DNA of 64,000 bases from Clavaria fumosa. Taxonomy: Eukaryota > Basidiomycota > Agaricomycetes > Agaricales > Clavariaceae. Shown one piece after another: positions 43,942-56,276 of this stretch (the first letter of the stretch is position 1; every line of letters starts with the position of its first letter). The stretch spans positions 310,001-374,000 of the forward strand of contig OX637805.1 of the NCBI GenBank assembly GCA_951802425.1. Direction: 5' to 3'. The position numbers and the translations under genes are program-made. The notes under the pieces are model-generated. The model made no database searches, was not told where the DNA came from, and worked only from the letters and a program-made list of their open reading frames with translations.

Positions 43942-44600
43942 TCAGTCCACATGATCAACATAGGGGTTGAGCCCAAAATGCATGCCTGTTGTCTTCATAT
44001 ACTTGTAAACACATGTCCTGGACATGCTTGACATGTTGTTTTGGATCTCACAGTATGTGAGGATGTCATTGAGATATATGACCATGAATGTGTCAAAGAG
44101 ATTGGAGAAGATGTTATTCATGAAGTGCTGCCAGTGGAAAGTAGCTGGTATGTTTGTGAGCCTGAAGGGCATCACACTGATTCACACACCCTTTGAATGA
44201 TCTATATCAGGTGCAGAATGTAGTCTCCCATTTGTCACCCTTGGCAATACTAGGTAGTACATATGGTGGAGGTCAAGTTTCATGTAGATCTGGGCTTTTC
44301 CTGGAACATCCAAAAGATCTTTAGTTAGTGGCAAATTGGCAAAGGATAGCAGTCTTTCTTAGTAACATTATTAAGACCACAGAAGTCAACACAGAGATGG
44401 AGATTACCATTCTTCTTCTGGATGAGCACAGATGCTCTGTGTGGAGAACAGCTTGGACATATTAGTCACATATAAATCTGATTCAGAGATGCTTGTCCAG
44501 GAACCTGTGGAGTTCACAGAGTTCAGACTGTGACAAAGAATAGATTGCACCTACTGAAGATGTCAGTGAAACCTCTATACTCCTCCAGAATGGAAAGAGG
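43942..44600 (-). pseudogene. Decayed gypsy reverse transcriptase fragment
   Basis: The minus strand shows RT blocks in broken frames: LDVPGKAQIYMKLDLHHMYY, KGDKWETTFCT, FRLTNIPATFH, and VIYLNDILTYC, where the catalytic YxDD has become YLND. Several stops and frame changes separate them. AT-rich compared with elements A and B, and of a different subfamily. No LTRs seen. Confidence 0.75.
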
Positions 44601-45011
44601 TCTTTGCTGAAGCATACACTTCATCCCTGCTGCTACTTGCTCATGCATTTTCTACAGAACTGGTGGCATACAATGTACCAAAGGACTGAGCCTTGCAGGT
44701 CTACAAGCCCTAATGAACACAGCAGTATTCACAAAAGAAACTTTCAGATCCCCAGAGAGAACAGAAGTTGACTTACTGATCAATGCTGGAATCAGAGTCT
44801 GGGCTCAGTTTGGAATCACTGCAGACAATGACGAAACCAGAGCTTGCAGAAGGGGTCATGATCCAGAGGTCAAATGCTACTACCATCAAGTTGGCATCAA
44901 GTTGGTAGCTTCACTACCAAGCAACATGTTCTGGGACCTGTGACAATATGTCACAGCATGTGACCTATGTCACACGTTACAGGGATTGTCCAACCCCAAG
45001 AGTAGGAGCGA
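44601..45011. other. Right edge of repeat island and SWR1 upstream region
   Basis: AT-rich sequence with one short plus frame (44713-44943) without recognisable motifs. The composition becomes GC-richer just before the SWR1 start. Confidence 0.35.
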
Positions 45012-48000
45012 ATGGCACCCGCAAATTCTGGTAAACGCAAGGCAAACACTCCTCTTGTTCAGGGGCAGCGTGATATCAGGGGACAACAGCGGTATGACTC
45101 CAACCAGACTCTTCCTGAGCTCACCCGAGTCGGACGAGATCTGTTCGTTCGCGAGCGGCAGAATGAGATTGAGAGAGTTCTGGACGCGCATGATACATTC
45201 GTGTGTCGTCACATCATTCCGCCTCATCCAGCGCTGACATTGACTTCCTAAGGTTCGCGAGAACTTCCATCTGCAGAAGTTCGTTTCACTTTTGACGTTC
45301 GATCCAGAGGTGACGATCCGGCCCTTAGGATGTTTCTCTCATTGTTTGAACAACCATAATAATATCAGATCGCGAAGTTGGACGATTCTCCAGTGTTCCA
45401 AGAGGTGCCTGATTTCCGATGTCGCTCTCACTTGCCCGTTCTCAATTGCAGATAGTATAAGGCTTCGTACGACCTTGTCGCGCAAGCTCAGACTTGTGCA
45501 ACCTCACAACGTAGCACTCGGCGCGCTCATACAAAACGTTTGCAGCTTTTGAAGGGGGACCCGAATCAGCGCTCGCTCTTCTTACGCGACGATAAGCCTC
45601 AGATAAAGACCTTAAGCGCGCCGTCCCACAATATAGATCTCTGGAATCTCCTTGCCGCTGCTAAGGGGAAAAACAAAGAGAAAGTAGATTCCTCTGGTTT
45701 GGTAGACCGTACCTCTGCCATCGATCTAGCCCCTTTTCCTGTGCCTAGACGCAAGCCGAAGAGAATGAAATACAGTCGAACTGGTAAGCGCTTCCGTGTC
45801 ACATCTCTCAACCCTCTCAATGGTCACTCAGAACCTTCTGTGTCAGGTCATCTTCACGAGAATCTGCTGCTCACCCCTGGTACCTCACCCGCTTCATCGC
45901 AAGCCGCAGTCCCGCATGTCCCGTTCAAACGTCGAAGGACAGAATCAACATCTACACGCGGCAGCGTTTTTCTCCAATCTTCTGATAGAGTGCGGAAGCG
46001 GATATCGAATCGACGTCGCCCTCGTGCCAATCAATCCGCTGCTCAGAATCAGAAGACACGCGATTTGCCTTTGTGCAACAGCACTCCTGATGAGCACTCC
46101 AACGCCCTGGTCCCTACGTCGTCCTTTAGGACTATTAAACGGGTCAAATTGCTTGTTCGCCCACCACCGCCGTCATTTTCTCATCCGCAGCAAAGGCCGC
46201 CACCCCAGAGGCATGGCGGGTCGTTGACAATGTTCCTGACGTCGTATATCACGATTGATGACCGGGAGACGGTCGCATTGTCCAACCTTGAAAATGCTGC
46301 GCGAACAGATGCGTTGCTGCTGGAGCGGATTTACCGTTTTAGGAAAGCAGGGCGCCTCTTCTTAACCCAGGGTTCAATGCCACCAATAGCTGGCTGCCAT
46401 GCCAATCACAGTGCGGCACACTTTGACGCATGGGGTCATATAGTTCACGCGGTCGTTACCCGCGTCAAGGGCAAGAAAGTCGACGGAAGGAACATTACTT
46501 CTCAAATTGCCGCTAAGATAAGAGCCTATTGGGACAGGCTTGCTACAAGAGAGGATCGGGCAAAAGCAGCGGAGGAGAAGCGACTGCGAGTGCTCGCCAA
46601 GAACACTGTGAGATTGGTGGTGGCGGAGTGGAAAAAAGCTTTATTTGTGAGTCACATCCATCCTTCTAGTTGGCGAAGTTATTAACAAAACACCAATATA
46701 TCAGCATATTCGTGAACGGGAAAGGTTGCGCGTTCAGGCAGAGGAAGTCAGGAAAGGCCATGAACATCTTGATGCAATTTTAGACCAGAGTGGGATGATT
46801 CTAGAGACACAGCAAGTAGACTTGGCTAAAGCGGCTCTATCGAAAAATCAAGGTCAAGGCGAGACGGTGACGTCTTCTGGCGCGAATGACCCATTAAATG
46901 GAGTGGAATCTGTTGAAGTTGGGCAAGAGGAGTATGAGAATAGCGAACAATCTGAGGCGAATGACGACTTCCCCCATGAAGATATGGTTCCCTTGGAGGA
47001 CAATGTTTCGGAAGATGCGATTCCCGAATATCTACGACCGTTTGCGGTCACGCCCATAGAATGGAACCCGGATACGAACGTACAGCAACCTCTCCTTCTA
47101 CGAGGCATACTACGCCCTTACCAACAGGCCGGCCTGGAGTGGCTTGCCAGCCTGCATACGAACAATTTGAACGGTATTCTTGCCGACGAGATGGGCTTGG
47201 GGTCAGCGGTGTTGTCATTGTCCGTCTGAAACGCGCTAACATTGCCTTAAAGGAAAACGATCCAAACTATAGCGCTTCTGGCCCATCTTGCTTGCGACAG
47301 GGGGATCTGGGGCCCACATCTGATCGTATGTTCTTGTATGCGTGTAGCGTTCGCACCCCATGTTGACGCAGCAATGATTAGGTGGTGCCGACAAGTGTTC
47401 TACTGAACTGGGAAATGGAATTTAAGAAATTTTTGCCTGGCTTCAAAGTTCTCTGCTACCACGGAAACACAAAGCGCCGCAAAGAACTCCGTCAAGGATG
47501 GAACGATAAACATCATTTCAATGTCTGCATCACATCGTACGCACTTGCCAGTAGGGACGCACACATTTTCAAGCGGAAGGCTTGGTACTATTTCATACTT
47601 GACGAGGCGCACATGATCAAGAACTTCAAATCCCAAAGATGGAATATTCTCCTGACGTTTCGATCCTTCCGAAGACTTCTATTGACTGGGACGCCTCTGC
47701 AAAACAATCTGACCGAGCTCTGGGCACTCTTGCAGTTCCTCATGTCGGGCACAAACTTTGCCAACCTGAAAGAATTTGGTGAATGGTTCTCAAGTGAGAA
47801 ACAAGCATCTTGTATTCCGTTTCGCGACTCATAGATCTGCCAGATCCGTTGGAAAAGGCCATTGAAATGGGTGCTGCGCTTGAGAATGAAACACTACAAC
47901 GCGTCTCTAAGCTGCACACAGTACTCAGACCATACTTGCTTCGACGGCTAAAAAGGGATGTGGAGAAGGAGCTTCCGAGCAAGTACGAGCACCTGGTCCT

Positions 48001-49803
48001 TTGCCCCTTGTCGAAGCGTCAAAGGTTCCTGTATGACGAGTTTATGTCTCGTGCACAGACACAAGATGCTCTGCAATCGGGCATCTACCATAAGATTGCC
48101 AACATTCTGATGCAGCTTCGTAAAGTATGCAATCATCCTAACCTCTTCGAGGTCCGCCCGATCGTAACTTCGTTTGCGATGGATCGGTCTGCCATTGCGG
48201 ACTTCGAGATCAAAGAGTTATTGGTGCGCCGACGGTTCTTCGACATGGCAGAATCTCCCGTTGGGGACACTTTCAATTTACGCTTTGCCGAGCACGAAAA
48301 TACATCTGTCTTTGCTGCCATGGAAAGGAGACGCCTCGACGCCAGTCTTCTGTTCCCTATATCTACCGACTCAATTGACGACCTACCTCCCAAGGATGTG
48401 CACACGATTAGTGGGTTTCGGCGCTACATGGCCCATCAATTGCGTACCGAAATGAGGGCACGTTGGGGTCATATCGCGTACCTCAATCGTCACCGCTGCA
48501 GTCGATCTCCTATCTACAGCCAAGAGGTAATTACGATCGCGCAGCGACTCTGGACCCCTCTCTATCCTAGAGACGCCGTGGCTCCTTTGCGGACTGGCGC
48601 GCCCTCGCTGCTAGCACCAGCTGTCAAATCGTTTGCGTCTCGAGCTCTGGAGATGGCCGATATCATCGACAAGTTCACGTTCGTCACTCCGACCGTCGTC
48701 GCGCTTGATCTTCCGCGGATCGCGCTGCGCAGCGTGCAAGCTCCTGTCCAGGACATGGCTCACGACCTCTCATTCGACGAGGCGTTGCATCGCTCAAACG
48801 TCCGGCGGCAGATTGCGTTTCCAGACTCATCACTGCTGCAGTATGATTGCGGCAAGCTTCAGGAGCTGGCTATGCTGCTTCGGGAGAAGAAATCCGGCGG
48901 TCATCGCGTCCTCGTCTTTACGCAGATGACCAAGGTGCTTGATATCCTTGAGGTATTCCTCAATTTTCATGGGTACTTGTACCTGAGGTTGGATGGCGCG
49001 ACCAAAATTGAGGACCGGCAGTACGTCACGGAGCGATTCAACACGGACACCAGGATATTTTGTTTCATCGCGTCCTCCAGATCAGGAGGAGTTGGGATCA
49101 AGTAAATTATGACCCTTGATTGGCCCGTTGGAATTTCATACTCACAGTAGTTGACAGCCTTACAGGTGCGGACACGGTCATTTTCTATGACAGCGATTTC
49201 AATCCGCAAATGGATCGACAGTGTGAAGACAGGCAGGTGCTATACTGTTCTTACTAGTTTCGCTAATGTCAACGTACCAACAGAGCCCATCGTATTGGCC
49301 AGATCCGCGACGTCCACATCTACCGTTTCATCTCGCAACACACCGTGGAAGAGGCCATGCTACTCAAAGCGAACCAGAAGCGATTCCTGGACGATCTAGT
49401 GATCCAGAAGGGCGAGTTTGACTGGCGCTCGCTTTTCAGGGACGAGTCGGCGCTCACAAAGGCGCTGGGTGAGTTTGAGGACCGAGAGGACGCGCACGCC
49501 GCGGCACTGGCGGCGCGGGAGGAGGTAGTGATGGAGGGTGTGGACGACGCTGACTTTGGGGACGAGTTAGCGGCAGGTGACGACGGGGCAGGCAGAAGGG
49601 CTATGACGGCTCCGATGTCGACGGCTCTAGGGCCGGGCGAAGAGGTGGCGGCGAGGGACGAGGTGGCGGTGGAGCAGGACGACGGCGGGGAGGGACAGAA
49701 TGAGGAAGGCGGTGACGACGATAGCGACGGAGGGACGACGGTCGATTACATGCTTTCCTTCGTTCTGTTCGATTATGACTTCTTCAGGGATTGGCGGCTC
49801 TAA
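45012..49803 (+). CDS. SWR1: SWR1-type chromatin remodelling ATPase
   Basis: Catalytic subunit that exchanges H2A for H2A.Z in nucleosomes. ATG at 45012 ([14 protein letters not shown]). The basic, disordered N-terminal part is followed by the HSA domain ([36 protein letters not shown]; 46400-46770), which binds actin and Arps. After an acidic stretch comes the SNF2 N-lobe: [27 protein letters not shown] + [12 protein letters not shown] (Walker A split by an intron near 47202-47251), [46 protein letters not shown]. The motif [18 protein letters not shown] and a large insertion precede the C-lobe ([49 protein letters not shown]). The tail is acidic and Gly/Asp-rich. Roughly 1,400 residues. The insertion length and HSA domain favour SWR1 over INO80. 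Confidence 0.92.
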
Positions 49804-50151
49804 TGAAGAAAACCTTTCCCTCGCTCACATCATTTGTCATGCCTACTTCGGTTTCACGAGCGTTTCGTAGGTTGCAAGGCGCATGTCTTAACAATCGTTC
49901 GAAATGGGAATTGAATGGCGCCTGTGATATGAGCCCGCTCGCGCCAAGGCCTCCTTCCAATTAATGGTTTCAACCACCCGACCAAATGTATTTGTTCAGC
50001 CAATCAGAAGCAGCTATACCAAATTCGAAAAACGTTTGAATTATGAAACTGCCATCGTCTGTTGTATGCGTTGTTAGGCCATCCGCGGAGTTATGTATAT
50101 AGCGCCGCAACTTCCCCACTAGAGGACAGGAACGTGTGAGAAGGATAATTA
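49804..50151. other. Convergent intergenic region
   Basis: 3' flanks of SWR1 (+) and the small membrane protein (-). The open frame on the minus strand through here (49970-50437) is only partly coding, in its right half. Confidence 0.4.
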
Positions 50152-50628
50152 TTAGGCAGGCGGTGTTGTTGATTTGGTGGGACCTTCCTCCCGCTGAAAC
50201 ACAGAGAGTGCTGCTTCTGCCAAGGCGACAATGCGTTGTTCTTGCTGCAGAACAAACTTGAGATTGAGCCTTTAAAATGCGATTGGGATGCAGAAATTTA
50301 CGTACGTCCTGCCTTATCTGCGTCCTTTGCTCCGCCTGAGCGGCGTGTCTGGCCATAAGCTGGATGGCGCCCACAAAAATGACGGGCAAAGAAAGGAGGT
50401 CAGCGAGACGCTCAATCAAATCAATCGTGTGAAGCACCTCTGTGCACTAAAGCTCAGCGCGCTCTGATGATCCGGTTAACTTGCACACAAAAGTGACTTA
50501 CCTCTACCTCTCTGAAGGGTATCTTGGTGTACCAAGTAGCCCAAGTAGATGCCATATACGCTGAGCGCTGCCAACGACGTTACCGCCGTTCTGTGTAGTA
50601 TATCTATGGCTGGTAGTCGTCTTGGCAT
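50152..50628 (-). CDS. Small single-pass membrane protein, unknown function
   Basis: The minus-strand ATG at 50628 begins MPRRLPAIDILHRTAVTSLAALSVYGIYLGYLVHQDTLQR: a short basic N-terminus and one membrane helix, similar in style to small mitochondrial inner-membrane proteins. A GT-AG intron follows near 50500. The last exon reads QEQRIVALAEAALSVFQREE and ends PTKSTTPPA at TAA 50152-50154. The middle (HTIDLIERLADLLSLPVIFV ... AEQRTQIRQD) may be a second exon or intron sequence. I do not recognise the family. It diverges from the protease gene with about 140 bp between start codons. Confidence 0.5.
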
Positions 50629-50709
50629 TGACTAACCCTCCTCAATTCACCCACCAAACAAACAAGCCACGACAAATCTAGTTTTTTTTGATATTTTCTC
50701 ACACACGCT

Positions 50710-50717
50710 TATATAAA
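50710..50717 (+). promoter_or_regulatory. TATA box of the subtilisin-like protease gene
   Basis: TATATAAA, 58 bp upstream of the ATG at 50768, preceded by a T-rich tract. Position and sequence fit a strong core promoter. Confidence 0.6.
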
Positions 50718-50767
50718 ACTGGAAGGCAGCTGCGGGATCCCCAACACTTAACCTCCACATCATCTCC

Positions 50768-52388
50768 ATGACCTTCCTCTTCACAAAACCGCTCTCTTTG
50801 CTCGTCTTCGTTGCCGTCGTCTCCGCTACTCCCTTGTCTACAAGCTCGTCCTACAATGCCCAGCGTCAGCGCTTGACTCCCTCTTTGGCTCCCATCCTGG
50901 ACCATGTCCATCCCCATGGCACCGTGAACAATTCTTACTTGGTCATGTTTAAGCCGGGTGTCTCGTCGGCGTTGATACAGAACCATCTCGCCTTTTTGGA
51001 GAGTGCCCACTCTCTCGTCTCCGACGACGGTCTTCTCTCAGGCATCCGACACGTGTACTCGGAGTTCGGCGGCTACGCTGGCAGCTTCTCTCAGGGCGTT
51101 CTCGACCAAATTAGGGGCATGCCTGAGGTTGACTACATTGAGCGTGACCAGATCGTCAGGATTATGGATACTCAGAGCCAAGCCCCCTGGGTACGTAGTG
51201 ACCACATCACTTTCTAGTGAACTACCTATTAAACATGGTGTTCTTCGTTTTCTAGGGTCTGGCTCGTATAAGTCACCGTGAAAAGCTCACTTTTAGCACG
51301 TTCTCCAAATACGTGTACGATCCCACCGGTGGCAAGGGTGTTGACGTCTATGTCATCGATACCGGTATCAATATCAACCACGTCGAGTTCGGTGGTCGCG
51401 CAGTGTGGGGCGCGACCATTCCCATCAATAATCCCGACACGGACGATAACGGCCACGGCACACACTGCGCAGGCACCATTGCCTCTCAGAAATACGGTGT
51501 TGCCAAGGCCGCCCGTGTCATCGCTGTCAAGGTGCTCGGCTCGAACGGCAGTGGGACCATGTCGGACGTCATCAAAGGCGTCGAATTCGCCGTCAATGCC
51601 GCTACTCAGAGCGCACAGGAGGCCGCAGCCGAGTACCGCGCGACTGGCAAAACGGCTCTCAAGGGCTCCGTCGCTAACATGAGTTTGGGTGGAGGCAAAT
51701 CCCCCGCCCTCGAAGCCGCTGTCAACGCTGCGGTTGATCGCGGCTTGCACTTTGCCGTCGCTGCTGGTCAGTGGATCTCTTCGTTCGTTTTCCTTTTGTC
51801 CTGATGCTGGTTACAGGAAATGACGGACAAGACGCGTGTAACTATTCCCCCGCTGGTGCCGGCAAGGCGATCACCGTTGGCGCCTCTACTCTTGGTGATG
51901 AGCGTGCCTATTTTTCCAACCATGGAAAGTGTGTGCACGTTTTTGCGCCCGGACACAACATCATTTCCACGTACATTGGGAGCGACACAGCCACGGCTAC
52001 CCTTTCTGGCACCTCCATGGCATCGCCGCACACTGCTGGCCTGATGGCATACCTCCTTTCGTTATATCCCTCAGTGTTCCACCCGAAATTCTCAGTGCAG
52101 ATGGTGGATACGCTGCCCCCGATGGCCAGCTTCAACGCGCAGCACACGTTCGATGACGTGTCGTCCGTGTACGCGTTCGTGCACGCGGTGCTGCCCCGCT
52201 GGCTGTCCGATTTGGTGCTCCCGTTCGCGGCCACTGAAGAGGAGGGCTTCGCCACTGCTCCTGTGCCACCGACGCTTACCCCGCAGCAGCTGAAGCAAGC
52301 CGTGCTAAGCCTCGCGACCAAGGATATCCTGACCCAGCTGCCGCCCAACACTGTCAATCTGTTGATACATAATAATGCTACGAAATGA
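50768..52388 (+). CDS. PRB1: Subtilisin-like serine protease, proteinase B (cerevisin) type
   Basis: Peptidase S8A precursor. A signal peptide (MTFLFTKPLSLLVFVAVVSA) is followed by an inhibitor I9 prodomain (SYLVMFKPGV ... LDQIRGMPEVDYIERDQIV). The mature domain starts after the first intron at GLARISHREKLTF. Catalytic residues are visible: Asp in VYVIDTGIN, His in NGHGTHCAGTIAS, oxyanion Asn in AAGND (split by an intron near 51765-51817), Ser in LSGTSMASPHTAGL. Cysteines at HCAG, DACNYSP and KCVHVF resemble those of fungal vacuolar proteinase B and secreted relatives. The C-terminal ~110 residues are an uncharacterised extension ending NLLIHNNATK. Introns near 51190-51255 and 51765-51817. 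Vacuolar or secreted location cannot be decided from sequence. Confidence 0.93.
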
Positions 52389-52565
52389 AGGCTTTTTGCT
52401 TCTTGTCCTACCCCAACTAAATAGGCTATCCCTTTTCCATCTCCGTGGCAAATATTGAACAGGCTGTCCTCACCATGTCACATACATATATCGGTAACTG
52501 AATCCGTTGTGCTTCCAACTATTCCAAGATCCGTCGTTCTTTGTCTCATCAGCTGACTTCCCGGC

Positions 52566-52588
52566 CACGTGGATGCAAGCTACACGTG
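52566..52588. promoter_or_regulatory. Pair of CACGTG E-boxes upstream of the sulfate transporter
   Basis: CACGTG at 52566-52571 and 52583-52588, 17 bp apart, 130-150 bp upstream of the ATG at 52717. In yeasts such sites bind Cbf1, which with Met4 controls sulfate uptake genes. Regulation here is inferred. Confidence 0.5.
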
Positions 52589-52716
52589 AGCAAACGCTGG
52601 TACTTAAAAGTTAAATTATGTGCCAATTAGCACCGCAGCACAGTACACGAAACACAGTCCCTTTCCGCCTTTCCGCTTGCCTCGCCGTTGGCTTGACGGC
52701 CTATCATCGCAAGTAC

Positions 52717-55700
52717 ATGGGCCATTTTACTCGCCCACCCGATATCGATCCCCACAATCCGATATCAACGACAAACACTCCTCCACCTGAAAGGGTTGAC
52801 GATGAACTCCGCGCTTTGTTAAAAACGCCCCATCCCCCAGAAGAGGAGGGTGCCACCAGCTCGTCTTCCAGTCCACCCCCGCGTGAGTCTGATGCCCTCC
52901 TGGGCCGGAGGAGGAGGAGAGGTAGCTGGACAGCAGAGGACCTCGAGCGCGGCGGAGGCGGCGGCAGGGCGGGACGGCAGTTCGCGGACTATGGGAGTGC
53001 TTCTCCTGATTCATCTTCGTCAGCGTCGTCAAATGGTGAATCACTCTAGTCGTATTTCTCTATGATGTTGCTCAGAACCTCCTTTCCCAAACAACAATAA
53101 CAATATTTAAATCCTTTCCCTCATCGGCCGGATTTACACAGGTAAACGTGATGGCGCAGACTCGAAACGGTTGATCCCCGCGGCGACCTTGCAGCGCCTC
53201 AAATACTACGTGCCCTCGACTGAATGGATTCCGCAATATGCTTTCAAGTCGTGCGTGTGGTGGACAAACCTGCATTTCGACCCTTTTTCCTCTGCCTTAT
53301 TGTGGCTGCGGATCATATTCGTGTGCTAATACTCCATTCTTCTCAGTTTGGGTGGAGACCTCCTCGCGGGTGTCACCGTCGCTTCTGTGCTCATACCGCA
53401 GTCCGTGAGTTACGCATCATCTTTGGCTCGGCTGAGCCCCGTGACTGGCCTGGTGCGTGTCCTCGCCTTCAGTACTCGAGGAACGTCTCTCGTGGCTGAT
53501 CGAAAGGCGCATTCGTCCAGTTCTCCGCGTCCATTCCAGGAATTGTGTATGCTCTGCTCGGGACATCGCGCCAGCTCAACGTCGCACCAGAGGCTGCACT
53601 AAGTCTTCTCGTTGGACAGGCCGTATCAGACGTCCTCCACCACGGCGTGCCCCCCGAAGACCACGACAGCGTCGGGATGGCAGTCTCCACGATCATCACT
53701 GTGCAAGTGAGAGCCCATATGTTACCGCCTCGAGGCGCTTCTTTTTTGTTCCCACTTCGCTGGCCCCACCTCTCGAAGCTGACAGTTGTCTGCAGGTGGG
53801 GTTGATCACATTCCTGCTTGGCGTGTTCCGTCTGGGGTTCATCGATGTCGTCCTAAGCCGCGCGCTCCTCCGGGGCTTCATCACTGCCATTGCAGTCGTC
53901 ATCATGATGTATGTATCCACTGCTTCTCCTCCGGCACACTGCTTCTGTCACTCAACCTCCCTGACCCCCGGCTGACCTGCTGCCTCCCACAGAGAGCAGC
54001 TGATACCCATGTTTGGCCTTACGCCCCTCTTCCGCGAGCTGGAGCCCCACTCGACGCTTGAGAAGATCGAATTTTTGATAGAATACGCGGGGTCGCGCCT
54101 GCACGGCCCGACGACCATCATTAGCTTCAGCGCACTGCTCGTGCTCGTGCTCTCGCGCGCAGCCAAGGCCATGTTCCCGCGCCACCGGTGGGTCTACCGC
54201 CTGCCCGAGGTGCTCATCGTCGTCGTGGTCTCGACAGGTGAGGCTTCCCTTATCCCGCGCTTTCTGCCAAAATGTGAATGCTCATGTAAATAACTTTTAC
54301 TCTATTTGGCCCTGACACCTTAGTCCTTTCGAATGAGTTTCGCTGGGATCAGGACGGCGTGGATATTTTGGGAGAGGTGCCCATCAACACAGCGTCGAAC
54401 TTCGTACAGTTCCCGTTTCTCGGTGGCAACATCAAGTATCTGCGGCAGACCACATCCACAGCTGTGTAAGCTACCCCTACGTCTTCTCTATCGCAAAGCG
54501 GAAAGCGATGTGGTGTTCTCAACTGCGCACAAATAGGTTGATTTCGGTAGTGGGGTTTCTGGATAGCATCGTCTCCGCTAAGCAGAACAGTGGTCGGTTC
54601 GGCTACTCCATCAGCCCGAACCGTGAGCTAGTGGCGCTCGGCGCGGGGAATCTCGTGGGCTCGTTCATCCCTGGAACGCTTCCCGCGTATGGATCAATCA
54701 CGAGGTAATACCTATTGTCGCTTCGTCGCCTTGATATTGTTGCGTGAAACTGAATTTCTTTTCTTTCCCCTCCCTTTTTTCCCTCTCGATTCTTGCCTTT
54801 CTCCCTGTGACTAAACAGGTCGCGTATCAATGCGGACATGGGTGCGCGCACGCAAATGGCCTCCCTCGTCTGCTCAACGATCGTGTTGCTCGTGACTTTC
54901 TTCTTGTTGCCGTCCATCTACTATCTACCCAGATGTGTCCTCGCCTCCGTGTAGGTTCATTTATCTCTTCGTGCTACTTCGTGCTATATTCTAACTGTTC
55001 ATCTTCATCCTTTCTTTCCCTCTTTTGCTTTCCGCAGAATTTGTTTAATCGTGTTCAGCCTGCTGGCAGAGACGCCACACGATGTGGCGTACTACTGGAA
55101 GTCAGTAATATCCTGCTATCCATTTCTCCCATCGACACGTTTGATATATAGAAACGGTGACCATGTAGGATGGAAGCGTGGATCGATCTGGCGCTCATGC
55201 TCCTCACGTTCGTGTTTTCGATCGTGTGGGATGTCGAAGTAGGCATCGTCGTCAGCGTCATCATCTCGCTGCTGCTTGTTGTACATCGGTCTTCAAAGAT
55301 GCGGATGGCGATCATGGTATGCAGCGCCTTCGTGACAAGCTTCTCTGTCTGCGCCTTTGCTGACGCTGTGCGCCTTCACCTTAATTTCTCCACAGGGACG
55401 TGTACACGGGACGAACAGGTGGAAGCCCATCAACGATGACCCTGAGGCCGAGGAGGACATCCCCGGGGCGCTCATCATTCAGATCAGGGAGAACCTGGAT
55501 TTCGGTACGTCCAGGATCGATTTTTATCGCTAGTTCGGTCTGTGTGACGAGACCTCGACCTTTCTATCGGCAGCAAATACGGCCCAGCTAAAAGGTTTGT
55601 GGAAACGTCTTACTTTATCTTCATCGCCACAACGATGAACAAAAATATCTGTGACCTCTTTTCCAGAGCGTCTGAGGAAGCTTGAACTGTATGGGCTCGA

Positions 55701-56127
55701 GCCAAGGCACCCGTCCGATGCTCCGCGGAGACCGCAAGCGAGGCTGCTGGTCTTCCACATGGCAGATGTTGACACTTGCGATGCTTCGTGAGTCTTACGT
55801 GATTCTTCGTACACAGCCGGTGGCTACAGGTTGACGCGCTTCGCAATCTGTCGATCAGTGCCGTGCAGATATTCTATGAGCTGCTGGAGACGTACAAGGT
55901 CTGTCTCCTGTTCCCCCCTTCTCCTTCGGATGGTTGATTTGCTCTGATCTGGCCACTCAAATCAGAACCGAGGCGTGGCCCTCTTCATCACGCATCTGCG
56001 AGAGCACACACGCGAATTGTTCGAGCGTGGCGGTATCGTAGAGCTTCTGGGGACAGACGCCTTCAAGGAAAACGTGGCAGACGCGGTCGCAAGTGCCAAC
56101 CGGAACCCCTACTGGGAGGCGCATTGA
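52717..56127 (+). CDS. SulP-family sulfate permease with STAS domain
   Basis: Plasma-membrane or vacuolar anion (probably sulfate) transporter. The proposed start MGHFTRPPDIDP at 52717 follows the E-box pair; an in-frame ATG at 52618 is possible. A disordered N-terminus (~110 residues, Arg/Gly-rich) precedes LKYYVPSTEWIPQYAFKSLGGDLLAGVTVASVLIPQ, the SulP signature region. Membrane segments continue through many short exons: GIVYALLGTSRQLNVAPEAAL, LGVFRLGFIDVVLSRALLRG, TTIISFSALLVLVLS, VGFLDSIVSAKQNS, LVGSFIPGTLPAYGSITRS, CLIVFSLLAETPHDV, WDVEVGIVVSVIISLLLVV. The cytosolic STAS domain reads IPGALIIQIRENLDFANT, LLVFHMADVDTCDAS, and ends ANRNPYWEAH at TGA 56125-56127. It resembles S. pombe/animal SLC26-like SulP more than the classic SUL1/2 pair. 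Confidence 0.9.
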
Positions 56128-56276
56128 GGTTTTGGCCTCATATTCTTGGTCAAAAAAGGGAGGCTGAGGTTGCCTCTGACGAATCATGCATACATCTTGA
56201 CACAGTAGAATTGCTGTAGCGAATAAACAAAATAGAGACGAACAGACTAATCAGAGAATGACAGCAAGGCATTCAA

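Noticed and set aside
49970..50437. 155-codon minus-strand frame as one intact protein
   Set aside because: It reads through probable introns. The N-terminal membrane exon at 50628 and the C-terminal exon ending at 50152 are in other frames.
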